Shown here piece after piece: positions 22,867 to 33,647 of a DNA stretch of 64,000 nucleotides; the stretch's first letter is position 1; the number at the start of each line of letters is the position of its first letter. The position numbers were made by a program, and so were the translations under genes. The DNA lies in assembly GCA_031772625.1 (NCBI GenBank), contig CM062813.1:690008420-690072419 (forward strand). Direction: 5' to 3'. The notes under the pieces were generated by a model. That model did no database searches. It saw only the letters and a list, made by a program, of their open reading frames with translations, and was not told where the DNA came from. Origin of the DNA: Pinus tabuliformis. Taxonomy: Eukaryota > Streptophyta > Pinopsida > Pinales > Pinaceae.

Positions 22867-24120
22867 ATGGTGGATGAACCTATGACAGGTGAATCTAGCC
22901 ATAATGCAGGTGAAGTCTTCCGGTACAAAGTGTTGGAACAAATGGGTCGATGGAGTTCTAACTGGGTTTCGATGAAGGCTGAGAACATGAAGATTCAGGA
23001 AAGCTGTTCGGAACTAAGGAGGGAACTTGAAGAACTCAAGAGCCAATGCGGAAGTACGATAGATGGTGAACTCAAGGAACTTGATGAGGAGATCCGACAA
23101 AGTGGTCTTGGTCTTCAAGAGCTCTTGGATGAAAGAGCCTGGTTGAGGAAGAAAAGTGCCATGGTGGAAGCCGAAATCAAGCAAGTTGAGGAAGAAATAA
23201 AGAAGAAGCTTCTTGGTAAGAAGATCGTTGTAATTGAGCAGGAAGAGCTCGACTACATTGACAGGCTGGGAACTCACTACCGAGACAATCCAGAGGATGT
23301 TCAGAAGCTTAGTTCTATGGAGGTAGTCAATGGATACTTGGTTGGTGCACTTGAGCAGAATGCGATGGAGGACAAGCTTGAAGGGAGTCAAGCTAGACCA
23401 GGATCGGGTTGCTTAGAAGAGCCAAGCAAGGAAGTGAAGTACCTTAGGAGGAATGTCAAGTTGGAGCACAAGCCAATTGACACTTCTAAGGCCAAATTCT
23501 TGAAAAAGGTTGCTGATGTGAGACACAAGATAAAGCTGACAGAAGGAGGTGATGCCTTGAAGCTGGGTTTTGTGCAGGTGACCGTGAAGGGCAAGAGATT
23601 TAGAACTTTGGTGGATACGAGAGCTACTCATAACTTCTTAAGCAGGAAAGCAGCAAATTATTTTGGGAAGAAAGCTAAGATGGAGAGGGAATGGAGTGCT
23701 TTCAAAGCAGTCAACTCTACCATGAAGGTTGTTGTTGGTGTGATGGAAAACACTCAGGTGAGAGTGGGATCGTGGTTTGGAAAGTTGGACTTGAGGATCG
23801 TGGACATGGATGATCATTCTATGGTACTGGGGCAAGATTTCATGAGGCTTGCACAAGCCATACCAATGGTGGACCGGGACATTCTCTTGATCACAGCTGA
23901 AGGAAGAACTATGTTGGTTCCGATGAATAGAAGGAGTTTCTTGGGGTATAGACCGAGGATGAATTCTATGACTTTGTATCCCAAAGATCTGAATGTGAAG
24001 CATGAGGATGTGGAGCAAAGAGGACTTGGGAGTATGACTCAAACAACAAAGGAAGGGAAGTTGATTGACTTCGTTGCAAGAGTGAGGAAGAATGAAGTAA
24101 GTGAGAGGGCAATCTCATGA
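22867..24120 (+). CDS. Coiled-coil plus retropepsin protein of the non-autonomous Gypsy element
   Basis: The 417-codon frame is intact and starts with an ATG 188 bases after the LTR. Residues about 35-130 are heptad-rich and charged (RRELEELKSQ, VEAEIKQVEEEIKKK), a likely coiled coil. Residues about 225-350 are a retropepsin fold: LVDTRATHNFLS at 248-259, then MVLGQDFMRLAQA. The family motif is D-T/S-G; here the Gly is Arg (D250-T251-R252), which should impair catalysis. No capsid, zinc knuckle or polymerase is present. It might act in trans complementation or as a multimerising Gag substitute, but that is inference. Confidence 0.7.
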   Translation: MVDEPMTGESSHNAGEVFRYKVLEQMGRWSSNWVSMKAENMKIQESCSELRRELEELKSQCGSTIDGELKELDEEIRQSGLGLQELLDERAWLRKKSAMVEAEIKQVEEEIKKKLLGKKIVVIEQEELDYIDRLGTHYRDNPEDVQKLSSMEVVNGYLVGALEQNAMEDKLEGSQARPGSGCLEEPSKEVKYLRRNVKLEHKPIDTSKAKFLKKVADVRHKIKLTEGGDALKLGFVQVTVKGKRFRTLVDTRATHNFLSRKAANYFGKKAKMEREWSAFKAVNSTMKVVVGVMENTQVRVGSWFGKLDLRIVDMDDHSMVLGQDFMRLAQAIPMVDRDILLITAEGRTMLVPMNRRSFLGYRPRMNSMTLYPKDLNVKHEDVEQRGLGSMTQTTKEGKLIDFVARVRKNEVSERAIS

Positions 24121-24123
24121 ACC

Positions 24124-24438
24124 TTGAAGCACTTGACAGAGACATCTTCTACTGATGATCTTCACAATGGAGTTGCGAAAGAAGGGAGTCTGAGTACTAC
24201 TTCAGAGGCAGTGGTTGGAGAGGATTATGAAGGTAGAGATCTGACTGGTATAGTGGATTTTTGCAGGTATGCTATGGGCATATATGACTTTCAGTTGACG
24301 AAAGCCAAGCTTGGGGAGCTTGGGTGTACATGTGAGGAGATTGAGGTTGTGCACATATACTTGAGGACACAACATCAATCTGATACATGGGTGGATGAGA
24401 GTCAGGGAGGAAACTTCCTGGCCCTCCTTTCTCTATAG
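24124..24438 (+). CDS. In-frame extension after a single stop
   Basis: This 104-codon stretch lies in the same frame as the coiled-coil/protease protein, separated only by the TGA at 24118-24120. It contains an acidic N-part and a short segment FCRYAMGIYDFQLTKAKL; I recognise no domain. Either the ancestral protein was longer and has acquired a stop, or the stop is read through. It has no good ATG of its own. Confidence 0.35.
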   Translation: MKHLTETSSTDDLHNGVAKEGSLSTTSEAVVGEDYEGRDLTGIVDFCRYAMGIYDFQLTKAKLGELGCTCEEIEVVHIYLRTQHQSDTWVDESQGGNFLALLSL

Positions 24439-25256
24439 ACAACCTTGGATATGGGTTGGTGCAGGGACCTTGATTAGGAAGGGGCTGCACCAACTTAGCA
24501 AGGGGTCTTGGGAGGAGGCTTCTTTATGATAGATTGCATACTTGGATGCAGATGGCTAGATGTTGGGATGGAGTCTACATGGGTTGGACATCATGGACAA
24601 CTAGAGTCATGGAAATCAGGTTGGAGACATGGAGCATGACAGTTATGCAGGACATTATGCAGGAGCATGTGTAGAGGTGTCATTCATGGACATTCTATGG
24701 GGAATGCCAAAGCAAAGGATGTTGTGCAGATGTTGTTGTGACACAAAGATGTATGAGCCAGTGGAGAGTTTGTACACTCTTATGCAACAAGGCCATGGGC
24801 TGAACATGTTGTAGATGAGATGGAGTTTCCATGGACCTGAACATGGGAATTGGATAGATTCTTGATGAGTCTGAGTTGTAGCAGTAGTCAAGGAAAGACT
24901 GATGGGGACATAAGGATGTGAATTTTTATGATTTGGGCGTATGGATGGACTGATCACCCGACAAGTTCGAGTCATGAAGGGTACCAATGTGCAGAGGTAT
25001 GTTGGCCTTAGTCGAGATGGGTCAATGCAGGGCAGAGATGTGTCAGTTTTGGTTCTAGACTTGACAGGCAGACTACAGGATGAGGACGACACATGATGGA
25101 GATGGAAGTTATACATATGTTGCAGGGATGTTTGCATTATGTGGAGGAGTTGATATCATGGATAAGACTGTTCGGATATGGAAAATCTCGATCTTGGTGG
25201 ATGGCTACCAGGATGGTATGTTGTCGAGGACGACAATGACTTCAGGTGGAGGAGGA
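24439..25256 (+). other. Non-coding rest of the Gypsy-like internal region
   Basis: About 0.8 kb with no frame that resembles RT, RNase H or integrase in any frame I could follow. It ends in the purine-rich ggtggaggagga before the 3' LTR. Confidence 0.65.
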
Positions 25257-26486
25257 TGTAAGGACCTGTAGTCCTTGCGCGTGCTCCAACATGAAGTGCG
25301 ATGATAAATGGAGGAAGTGCGAGCTCAAGTCCTATAACACAAAGGTGTTATGTTATAATAAGGATGCGTAGAAGGTTGGGCGAGGAGTTATATATGCGTG
25401 GAAGTGTGGAGGATCACCCACGGAGCCGACTTACAAACGTAGCAGGCCGACCGATGGTTGTGGGCGTTTGCAAGAAGGCCGACATGGAGTTTAGAAGAGA
25501 TTGCAATGGAGTTGAGGGTGTGGGCAGGTCGTCTGGGCAACCACGACCTTGCCTTGCCACTCGTATAAACAAGTGTGCGTTGGAGCTCATTTGGAAAATT
25601 GCTCAAACACAACAACTTTGCTCATCATGTGAAGAAGTGCGCAGATTTAAGGTGTGGACGCAGCAAAGAAGGAAGGCGCAATTTTGGTGATGCGCCCGTT
25701 CTTGGGCATGGCCGCATGGAGGTAAACGCACATCTTGGCTTTGGGTGAAGGGCGCGGGTAGAGGTCACCCACCGGTTGGAGAAGGGCGTGCATGGGTGTG
25801 GCGCCCGAGTTGTGCGAAGGAGCGCCCAACGGTGAAATGAAGGCGTGGGTGCCCGGTTTGTGCGACGACTTGGCACGGGTTCTTAGGTGACTCGGGTGAG
25901 CGCCCGCTCGTCATGCAAGTGTGCACGGTGTGAATTTTGGTGAAGTATTGAGATTGTGAATAGAGGTGTGACTCATGCAGAGGCACCCGTGTGTGGTGAC
26001 TTGGTTACAACGAGGTGCGCCCAAGTTGGGCAAACAACACGATCGTGCGACGAGGTGAACGAAGGGTTGGTGAGTCGTGCGGCGACCGTGCGGAGGCGTC
26101 GACGAGCTAGGCAACCGAGTTTGCCGAAGATTGTAAATTTGGCTAAGTATGAAACTTGGGGTTTCCAAGTATACTTGTAAAGCTTTGTAATATTGAAAGA
26201 CTATATAATATATTATTCTGGCAGACTCATTGTTCAGGGAGCTGCCCCTCCCTTTATACTATGCAATTGTGTTCTTCATGTATAATTGCTGATGTTAATG
26301 AATGTGTATGGGTGTTCATTGGTATAAAGGAAACATCAATAATACTTGGTTGTGAAACACAAACTAAGTAGGATAAGTGGTTAGGCGTAGTCCACGAATA
26401 TAAGTATTGGTGAAAAGAAACTGTTCAGTGGTGCCGCACTTCGCCTAGAGCAGTTGAAAGACTACCTCCAGCTTGGGGGCATAACA
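25257..26486 (+). repeat. 3' LTR of the Gypsy-like element
   Basis: 1230 bp, uninterrupted. It is the reference that shows where the nested Copia entered the 5' LTR. Followed by the TSD ctctc. Confidence 0.94.
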
Positions 26487-26491
26487 CTCTC

Positions 26492-27078
26492 CCTCTTGTT
26501 TGATTTGGCCATCTTCCAACATCGACGAAGAAGTGCGAACGAAAAATAAAAGCAGCCCAAGAACAACTGGTGATGTGAAGGACAATTGCAGTGTTTAATT
26601 CAACAACATCTTTGCCGAAGATTATCAGAAGTCACACCAAATCATAAATAATGGTAGGGCTCCCTGCTGCAAAAAATTTGGGCTCAAGAAGGGTCGTGGA
26701 TGCCCGAAGAAAATAAGAAGCTCGTTACTTACATACTGTAGCACAACCATGGAAGCTGGAGAGCTCTGCGGCAGAAATTTGGGTGCCGAGATCAGAAAGA
26801 GCTGGGGATTGCATTGGGCTAACTATCTAAGACCAAATATCAAGGGAAAAATTCAGCGTGCAGGAAGAGAAGACTATTATTCAACTTCATGCTTTGCTAG
26901 GAAATAGGTGGTTTGCTATTGCTACTCACCTTCCCAAGCAAATAGATAACAAAATAACAATGAAATGGGTGAGCAAAAGGTGGACCTCAAACTCATTCAA
27001 AACAGTAGTCACTGCCATGCTATTTTTTTAAAAAGCAGGGATAGTGATTGATTTGGAGCTCTTGTTATCTATATTATG
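26492..27078. other. Right flank of the Gypsy-like element, no gene seen
   Basis: It continues the sequence interrupted at 13084. No open frame or repeat that I recognise. Confidence 0.5.
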
Positions 27079-28728
27079 TGTGGTGTTGTTTTTTGGAGTC
27101 ATTGCATATAAATTTTTGGAATCAAAGTTTCGAACCATCTTCGTGATCCGAATCAGATCCTAGAACACACTCTAAGTTTTCATGAACTCTTAAAAATTAT
27201 GCTAAGTTTCAAAGTTTTATGAAGGTCAAAGCTTATCAGAGATATCCTCGCAACAGTTGCAATTTGTGATTAGCGCAGAGCAACGAGTACCCTCAGTCAA
27301 GCGCGCAGACCATCGGCCCATGGTAATGCGCGCTATCACGAATTAGTAAAATAGAAGGCCTTTTCGAGAAACAGGGGTGGTTTCTGATATGCGATTAGCA
27401 TTAGTGACAAGTCGTTGATCGCATATCACTAGGAAAACCCCTCAAAGAAGGAAAAGCCCCGAGTGCCCAGACCTAAAAGGTTATAAAATGTAGCAGATAT
27501 CGCGCCAATTCCGTAAGAGGCAGGATTCCACAAAACCAGCAGGATATCAGAAGGGCTCGAGGCGGTAAGTGGTTTCAACCAAGTCCTGCCCGATGCCACA
27601 CATCGATTGCCACACATCCAATGGAATAAAGAGAAAACTGCTCACATCGGGCGGGTAACCATCGAGCTACTCAACCGCTCGATATGAGCGACAACCGTAG
27701 GATTTGGGGGGCCCAGATCAATGACGGGGACGCGTCCCGATGGGTGATCGGATTTGATGAGGTTATAGAGCAAGATCACATGGGATTTGAAGTCCGACAT
27801 GGACGATGAGTTGGAAAAAGATTCGGTTTCGCGAGCATTCTTGGAGCAAACGGAAATAACGACCATTCAAACATGTCCGAGAGAACTGACACACTCATCT
27901 GTTATAGAATAGGTGGCCACCTCCCTGTGAAGCGTTATGCAATCATTGTAAACGTCGAAAGAAGGGATTCAGATGGGATAGAGGCGGGGAATCAGGAAGC
28001 TGGGAAGTCAAAACGAACAGTCAGAAAGCAGATTGGCTTTAAAGCGACGAACTGATAAAGAAAGAGGCAAAGTTAGTTAGACACATAAATCTGAGAGTAG
28101 AGAGAAGAGGCTGAGCTGACTTGCAAAAAGCCAAGGCAACATCGAGCTAGACAGAGACAAAGAGAGTCAGAGGGTCTCTGTGCTCTAGAGAAGACTTGAG
28201 AGGTTCAAGCGAACTCCTCTGTATATGCCTGTCATGTATGAGTCTCAGATTGGGCTCATACTACGGTGACCAATAGAGGTCAAGTTTCAGTAAGGAGAGT
28301 CTGTGTACTCTAGAGACATGGGGGATCCAATTATAGTCCTACTGAATTGTATCTGCTGTGTGAGACTCAAATTGAGCTCATTGTTGTAAAAACTCTGCTT
28401 TTGAAAACATAATAGAGAGGCCACCACTGAAGGCTGGACCGAGAGACGTAGCCCAGGAGTGTTGGGTGAACTCCTTATTAAACTTGTTCTGTTTACATGT
28501 TTGCTTGTTATGTTTTCTCTAACTGCTTCAATGTTTGTGTATTTCACAATCTTATCGATCTGTTGCATAAAATAACATAGGGACATCCATTCACATGAGT
28601 CTATAATACCTTAATTGTTTGTCTTAGATCAATTTCAGATCACTTCTGTTGTTCATGAACTAAGAAAAATAGTTCGAAACCTGGATTCTAAAAATTTGTA
28701 TATGATAAATAAGGAAAACAACACCACA
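27079..28728. mobile_element. Candidate DNA transposon with long imperfect terminal inverted repeats
   Basis: The left end tgtggtgttgttttttgg is matched in reverse complement by the right end, which finishes caacaccaca at 28728. The match continues inward: ttggaatcaaagtttcgaac on the left against gttcgaaacctggattctaa on the right, and gtgatccgaatcagatc against agatcaatttcagatcac. The arms are therefore about 60-100 bp with indels. The 1.45 kb inside has no transposase that I can see. No clear TSD flanks it. The inner part near 28430 (gagacgtagcccaggagtgt) resembles 3' ends of some plant LTRs, so a composite origin is possible. Confidence 0.55.
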
Positions 28729-29877
28729 ACAAAAAATAAGCCACTAAAAATAAATGTTGGAGCTTTCTACTGAACCTGTCCTCATCATTTACTTCACAAT
28801 CGACAAGATTTCCTAGTTTTCTAAGTCCAAGTAAGTTGCCTTCTTCAACCAGTTTCAATCTCATTAGGTTGTTGTTTTTTTACTTCTTTCTTAGTATTTG
28901 TTTCATGTGAAATAAATGTTGTGAAATTATACAAGCTTGTCAAAATGAATTTCTCTAAGGTTCGTTCTTCTACAGGAATAATATATCATGTCACGTTAAA
29001 AAAATGTCTTAAATATTAGAAAAATAGCTTGTGATTTATTCCATAATGAAGTGCTCAATTACTATTCTGAAAAGCCCATGCTTATTTTTTACTATTTTTG
29101 TTTTTTAGTGCCCTGGCTTATTTTGACTAGAAATAGCTTGTGATTTATTCCATAAAGCGCTCAAGTGCCATTTTGAAAAGCCTGGGGTTATTTTGACTAT
29201 TTTTTTTAGTGCCTTTTCTTATTTTGACTAATTTTGTATTTTGAGTTTTTTTACTAAATGCTCTCAAATCAACTTCATTTTTGCTGTACTGAATTTCTCT
29301 TCAAAAGAATAATTATATAGTTATTAATCTAAACTTCTCTTACAATACAAATAATTATTGAAAATGTTACAAACTCATATTTATTTAATATACCTATTTA
29401 GATTGTTAACCACTTCTAATATAGTTGTATTTGGAGGATTCAACTCATACTAAGTACATGAATAGAATAAGTTGTGTGGGGCAATGTTTAATAGGAAGGA
29501 TTTCTTTGTGTAATTGGTTGGGTTGTATATTTCATCTATGATGTGGACAAATTTGAATCTAATTTTTTAAGATGAGGAAATCATAGGCTCATATTTAAGA
29601 TATTATGAACATGATTAGTTAGCCATGTTCCAATGCAGATGATGAGTTGATTACCTCGTAGATAGATTGCAGAGTTTACCTCGTAGATTGCGGAGTTTGC
29701 TTAGTCTTGACATTTTTCAGAGTCATGGTTTTAGGAATAATGTGTTCCAAATATGTGTAATGGATATCAAATAAGTTGAAAGGATATACAAATATTTTAA
29801 AAATATTTAGCTATCATTACTGGATTTATTATAAATGTTTGATTTAATAGAGATTTATCTGATGTTGGAGATTCACT
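28729..29877. other. AT-rich DNA 3' of kinase C
   Basis: It lies downstream of the kinase stop codon (kinase reads leftward), so its right end should hold the 3' UTR. No open frame is supported. It contains two small tandem repeats: a 109-bp unit at 29022-29236, and ttacctcgtagat twice at about 29651-29699. Confidence 0.65.
29022..29236. repeat. 109-bp tandem duplication
   Basis: The unit starting aaatagcttgtgatttattc at 29022 recurs at 29131 with several small differences. Confidence 0.8.
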
Positions 29878-29970
29878 TCAGGAAGATCTCACAACAATCC
29901 ACTGATCATGGGGGCTTGTGAAGGAATTAGACATGTTAGCAACATCTTTAAATTTACAAGCTGCACCCAG
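29878..29970 (-). pseudogene. C-terminal end of kinase C, stranded beyond the Copia
   Basis: After one TSD copy is removed, the codons before the break (MALG) run straight into AACKFKDVANMSNSF, then TSPHDQWIVVRSS and a TGA. The frame stays open for the 30 codons to that stop. It places the insertion about 28 residues before the natural end of the protein. Confidence 0.8.
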
Positions 29971-30894
29971 TGTTAAGCTCCCTTTACGGCTTCCAACGAC
30001 CACTGATAATTTGGAAACACTTTGCTAGTTATTTCCTTCAATTACGGAAATCAATTGCAGTTATTTCCTTCAATTATGGAAACCAACTGTAGTTAATTAA
30101 TTTCTTGTTGGGAGCTCCTGGAGTGGTCCATTACTCCTTCTGCAGTTCTCTACCATGTTCTGTGGAACACTTGACATATAGCCAACACAAGCTTGATGGA
30201 AGCTTGGCTATAAATACTTCTATTTGGTCCCCAAGCTCACTAACTCAATCCCCTTCAGTCTTACACCATCAAGTTAGAGTGAGCAGAGCTTGGAAGTGCC
30301 TTGCGGATGAGAGATGAATTTCTAAATCTAAGGGCGGCGTTTGCAAAGCTGAGGGAGGGCACAGTTTCATATGATTCACCGGTTTCATGCGTGCTTTTGA
30401 CATTCACCTGGGAGTTGCTCGAAGGTGATAAGATTCTAGATGAAGTGTGAGTGTGTTAATTTCACGAAAGCAAAATAGCAGAATGCGTTGATACGAATTC
30501 TAATTCCGTCAGTAAGCAGCCTTGATGCGCCACAGACTTTCTCTCTTCAGCTTTTATATGCTCACTTGCCTTGCCTTGACACGGGTTTTCAATACAAATA
30601 AGTAAAGTTTTGATACTGGAAGGAAGAAGGCCGACGGGCGAGTTTTGGAATCTCTTATTTCTTTCCTGCATGCATCCATCCAAGGAGGTCTTTGAGACTA
30701 CCGGTTTTGATCTAGCCAACAACGCATGTAAACACATCAAAAAACAAAAGAAGGGACTGCCTCAAGCGTAGCAGAAAGTTTGGTTTTGGAGTGTGAGCAA
30801 CATCAATGGCCGGAGGTATGATTTCTTGGGTATTAAAGTTTTTCGATTCTTTTAAATGTTTATTCCGCATTATAGAATCATTAATAAGCTAACA
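29971..30894 (+). repeat. 5' LTR of the kinase-splitting Copia
   Basis: 924 bp. A clear TATA box (tataaata at 30209-30216) follows the palindromic aagcttgatggaagctt, and the 3' LTR shares both. Confidence 0.94.
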
Positions 30895-30896
30895 TT

Positions 30897-30909
30897 TGGT
30901 ATCAGAGCC
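30897..30909 (+). promoter_or_regulatory. Met-tRNA primer-binding site
   Basis: tggtatcagagcc starts two bases after the 5' LTR and is the canonical plant initiator Met-tRNA match. Confidence 0.9.
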
Positions 30910-31460
30910 GTTTTATCTCTACCTTGATGTTTAAAGACATACTTTGTTTGGTTCAATGCCATATTTAGAGGATTTTCTGAATTAAGGCATTTATTTGGAA
31001 ATATGTCTAATTTTTGCTCAATTTGTATGCTTATAATATTTATTTGGTTTAATTATATGCAATTTGGATAATTGTTGTGCAAATTATTAATTATGCTCAT
31101 ATTTAATTTGCATGAATTGATTATTTCTGCTCTAATTAATACATGCTAACTTTGGATGAGTATACAAGACCCATTGTTGAATGGTATGCATGAATATTTT
31201 AGTTTTATTTATGCAATTTATAATTATTCTCATGTCAAGTTAATTTTTATGCATAAAAGAAATAATGTCTAGTGATCTATATAATTTTTAATTGATTGGA
31301 GAATAGTCACAACATCTCTAATTAAATAATATTATATATTATGATTGATTGGGATCACATAAAGAAGATTTAGACATTAATTGTAATTAATTATACTAAA
31401 TATAATAAATTTTATGCCAGAGGAATTTTTATTATATTTATATAATTAATTAGGATAAAA
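30910..31460 (+). other. AT-rich 5' leader of the Copia
   Basis: Non-coding leader between the primer site and the retroposed insert. It continues at 32514-32800 before Gag begins. Confidence 0.7.
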
Positions 31461-31472
31461 TATTCATAACTT

Positions 31473-32501
31473 TTTTTTTCCGGGGAAAATAGAGTTCGTA
31501 ATTTCTATTAAAAAGAAGATAATAGAGATTACATGTTGTAGATGCCAAAGCATATGCCATAGAGTGGTAAATACCACTTACAATACCAATACTTCTGGGA
31601 AGTAAGCAAATACAGCCCTCAGACAGGGCCTCCAGAAACAAGGCGAGTAAAGCCCACAGGGGGCAACCAGAAACTGGGTATGTATCCCCAACAGGAGTAT
31701 ACTCCTACCCAAAATGCTAATAAAAACAGTAAATAAAACATTAGCTCAGAAACCGGGTATGCAAACCCCAACAGGAGTAAACTCCTACCCAAAACAAGCT
31801 AATACAAACAGTAAATAAACTATAGCTCCAGTGGGATGTGCAGAAATGATGCAACCAGAGGGAAGAGGCACGAAATGGGGCCATACCCCCATCCCCTCAA
31901 CTCTCCACCAAAGACCCGCAAAAATCCACACATCTATCCAGTGTAGCCAGAAAGAAGCCAATCATAGACAGCCATAGAAGAGGGGCACGAATCGCTGCAG
32001 ATCCCTCAACACTCTCCAAAACTGCAATGGAAGGCTAGCAGAGGACCCAAAAAAAGAACCCAGCAACAGCAATGGAGCCCAAACAGGTCCCAGTGCAGAG
32101 TCGGGTCGATACGGGGGCAGAGGCGGCTAGGGCAGCCACCTCGCCCCCAAGAAGGAGTCAGGCCCGAAGCACAAGACCCCACACAGCACCGCCGCGAACT
32201 AGAAAAGAGCCAAAACCCCCGCCGGAACCGCCAAAGCAAAGGGCTGTTGATGTTATGAGCAGCACGAAGAAAACAGAAGCCGCCGCCGCTCAGATGAAAC
32301 CGCAGAGAAACACCGCCGGTGGCAGCCCACGAGACCCCCGGAACCAGACGGAACCACCCGCAGCAGCAACGATGGAAGCCCGGAGGGCGACCAGAACCCC
32401 CACCCGCGGAAGGTCCTGCCGCCGCAGGCTCAGGCAGCAACCAGGGCTGAAGGCAGAAACCCTATGGTTCGCCGCGCGCGCTCTCCCTTCCTTCTTACCT
32501 C
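31473..32501 (-). mobile_element. LINE-type retroposed insert in the Copia leader
   Basis: A 12-bp TSD (tattcataactt) lies at 31461-31472 and 32502-32513. A T run directly after the left one is a poly-A tail on the minus strand. The 3' end on that strand (ctttttaatagaaatt, then ccccgg and A run) resembles plant L1-like LINE ends. The first 500 bp on the minus strand are very GC-rich and include agggtttctgcc; a 144-codon frame (32440-32006) there is rich in Cys, Gly and Trp with no known domain. A 60- to 75-bp tandem repeat with ccccaacaggagta is at 31680-31825. With no endonuclease or RT it is non-autonomous or internally deleted. Confidence 0.75.
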
Positions 32502-32799
32502 TATTCATAACTTACCCACAGGAATTATGAATTAATAGTTTTATCATAAAGTTCAAATCTAAGATAGAATTTATATCGAATTATAATCATAATATACCCT
32601 TAAAATTATGAATTAAGTGAATAATTTGATAAATTCTATCATAAAGAATAATTGAATCTGCTTGAATTGAAAATTTAGTCCACGGACAATTTTTTATGTC
32701 ATTAGATTTAATTTTAAGCATGGTTTACATTGGTAAAGCATGAAATTTTATTTTTAGGCCTCAATTTAACATAAGCATGTGATCTTTAATTTTATGCAG

Positions 32800-33647
32800 T
32801 TATACAACCTGCAAATTTCTCTGAGATTCGTTGTGATATCCCTGAAATTAAGGGAGATAACTATAAGGTCTGGAAGGAGAAAGTTCTCCTTCATTTGGGG
32901 TGGATGGACATAGACTATACTATTAGAAAAGATGAACCACTGGCACTCACAAATACCAGCACTGCAACAGACATCACGCTTTATGAACGATGGCAGTGAT
33001 CTAATCGCCTAAGCATGATGTTCATCAAGACTAAAATTTCAGCTGGTATTTGTGGTTCCGTTGATCAGCATGAAAAGGTCTGAGACTTGCTGAAATCCAT
33101 TGATGATCAATTCATCACTTCAGACAAGGCACTAGCAAGCACCCTAATCATGAAGTTCTCATCCCTTAGGCTCACCAGTGTGAAAGGTGTACGGGAGCAC
33201 ATCATGCAAATGAGGGACACTGTGGCTCAATTGAAGAAACTCGAGGTTGAAATATCGGAGTCCATCCTGGTGCACTACACCCTGAACACTCTTCCGCACC
33301 AATACGGACCCTTCAAATTCTCATACAACACACATAAGGATAAATGGTCAATTAATGAACTCATGACCATGTGTGTTCAAGAGGAAGGGAGACTGGTGAT
33401 GGAACCAGGAGAAAGTGCAACAGTGGCAACGCATGGAAAGGGAAAATCTCAAGCCAATCGGAAAGGAAAAGGTAAAGTACCTCCCCAAACCGATATCAAG
33501 AAGGATTCCAAGTGTTTCTTCTGTAAAAAGAAGGGACACATGAAGAAGGAATGCGCCAAATTTCAGAAATGGCTTGCAGACAAAGGGAATCCAATCTCGT
33601 TTGTTTATTATGAATCTAATATGGTTAATGTCAATATTAACACCTAG
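32800..33647 (+). pseudogene. Copia Gag with intact zinc knuckle, interrupted by stops
   Basis: The Gag frame begins near 32820 (IPEIKGDNYKVWKEKVLLHL), has stops at about 32997 (tga) and 33081 (tga), and is open from 33087 to 33647. It includes MQMRDTVAQLKKLEV and TLPHQYGPFKFSYNT of the UBN2 domain. The CCHC knuckle CFFCKKKGHMKKEC is complete. The UAG ending the frame is followed directly by WIDSRSTIHIS, so it separates Gag from protease. Confidence 0.88.

Larger units (their letters stand above)
13085..26486 (+). mobile_element. Non-autonomous Gypsy-like LTR element with a nested Copia
   Basis: LTRs begin tgtaaggacctg and end with TG..CA-type ends (gtgaca at 22678, ataaca at 26486). TSD ctctc lies at 13080-13084 and 26487-26491. 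The 5' LTR is 13085-13270 plus 21663-22678; the 3' LTR is 25257-26486. A tggtatcggagc primer site follows the 5' LTR and ggtggaggagga precedes the 3' LTR. The internal region is only 2.58 kb and encodes a coiled-coil/retropepsin protein. I find no Gag capsid, zinc knuckle, RT, RNase H or integrase. It must depend on proteins from another element, so the Gypsy label rests on the protease type and LTR structure only. Confidence 0.85.

Noticed and set aside
27640..27700. A possible tRNA-like stretch (gggtaaccatcgagctactc)
   Set aside because: No cloverleaf with conserved T-loop and acceptor stem could be drawn.
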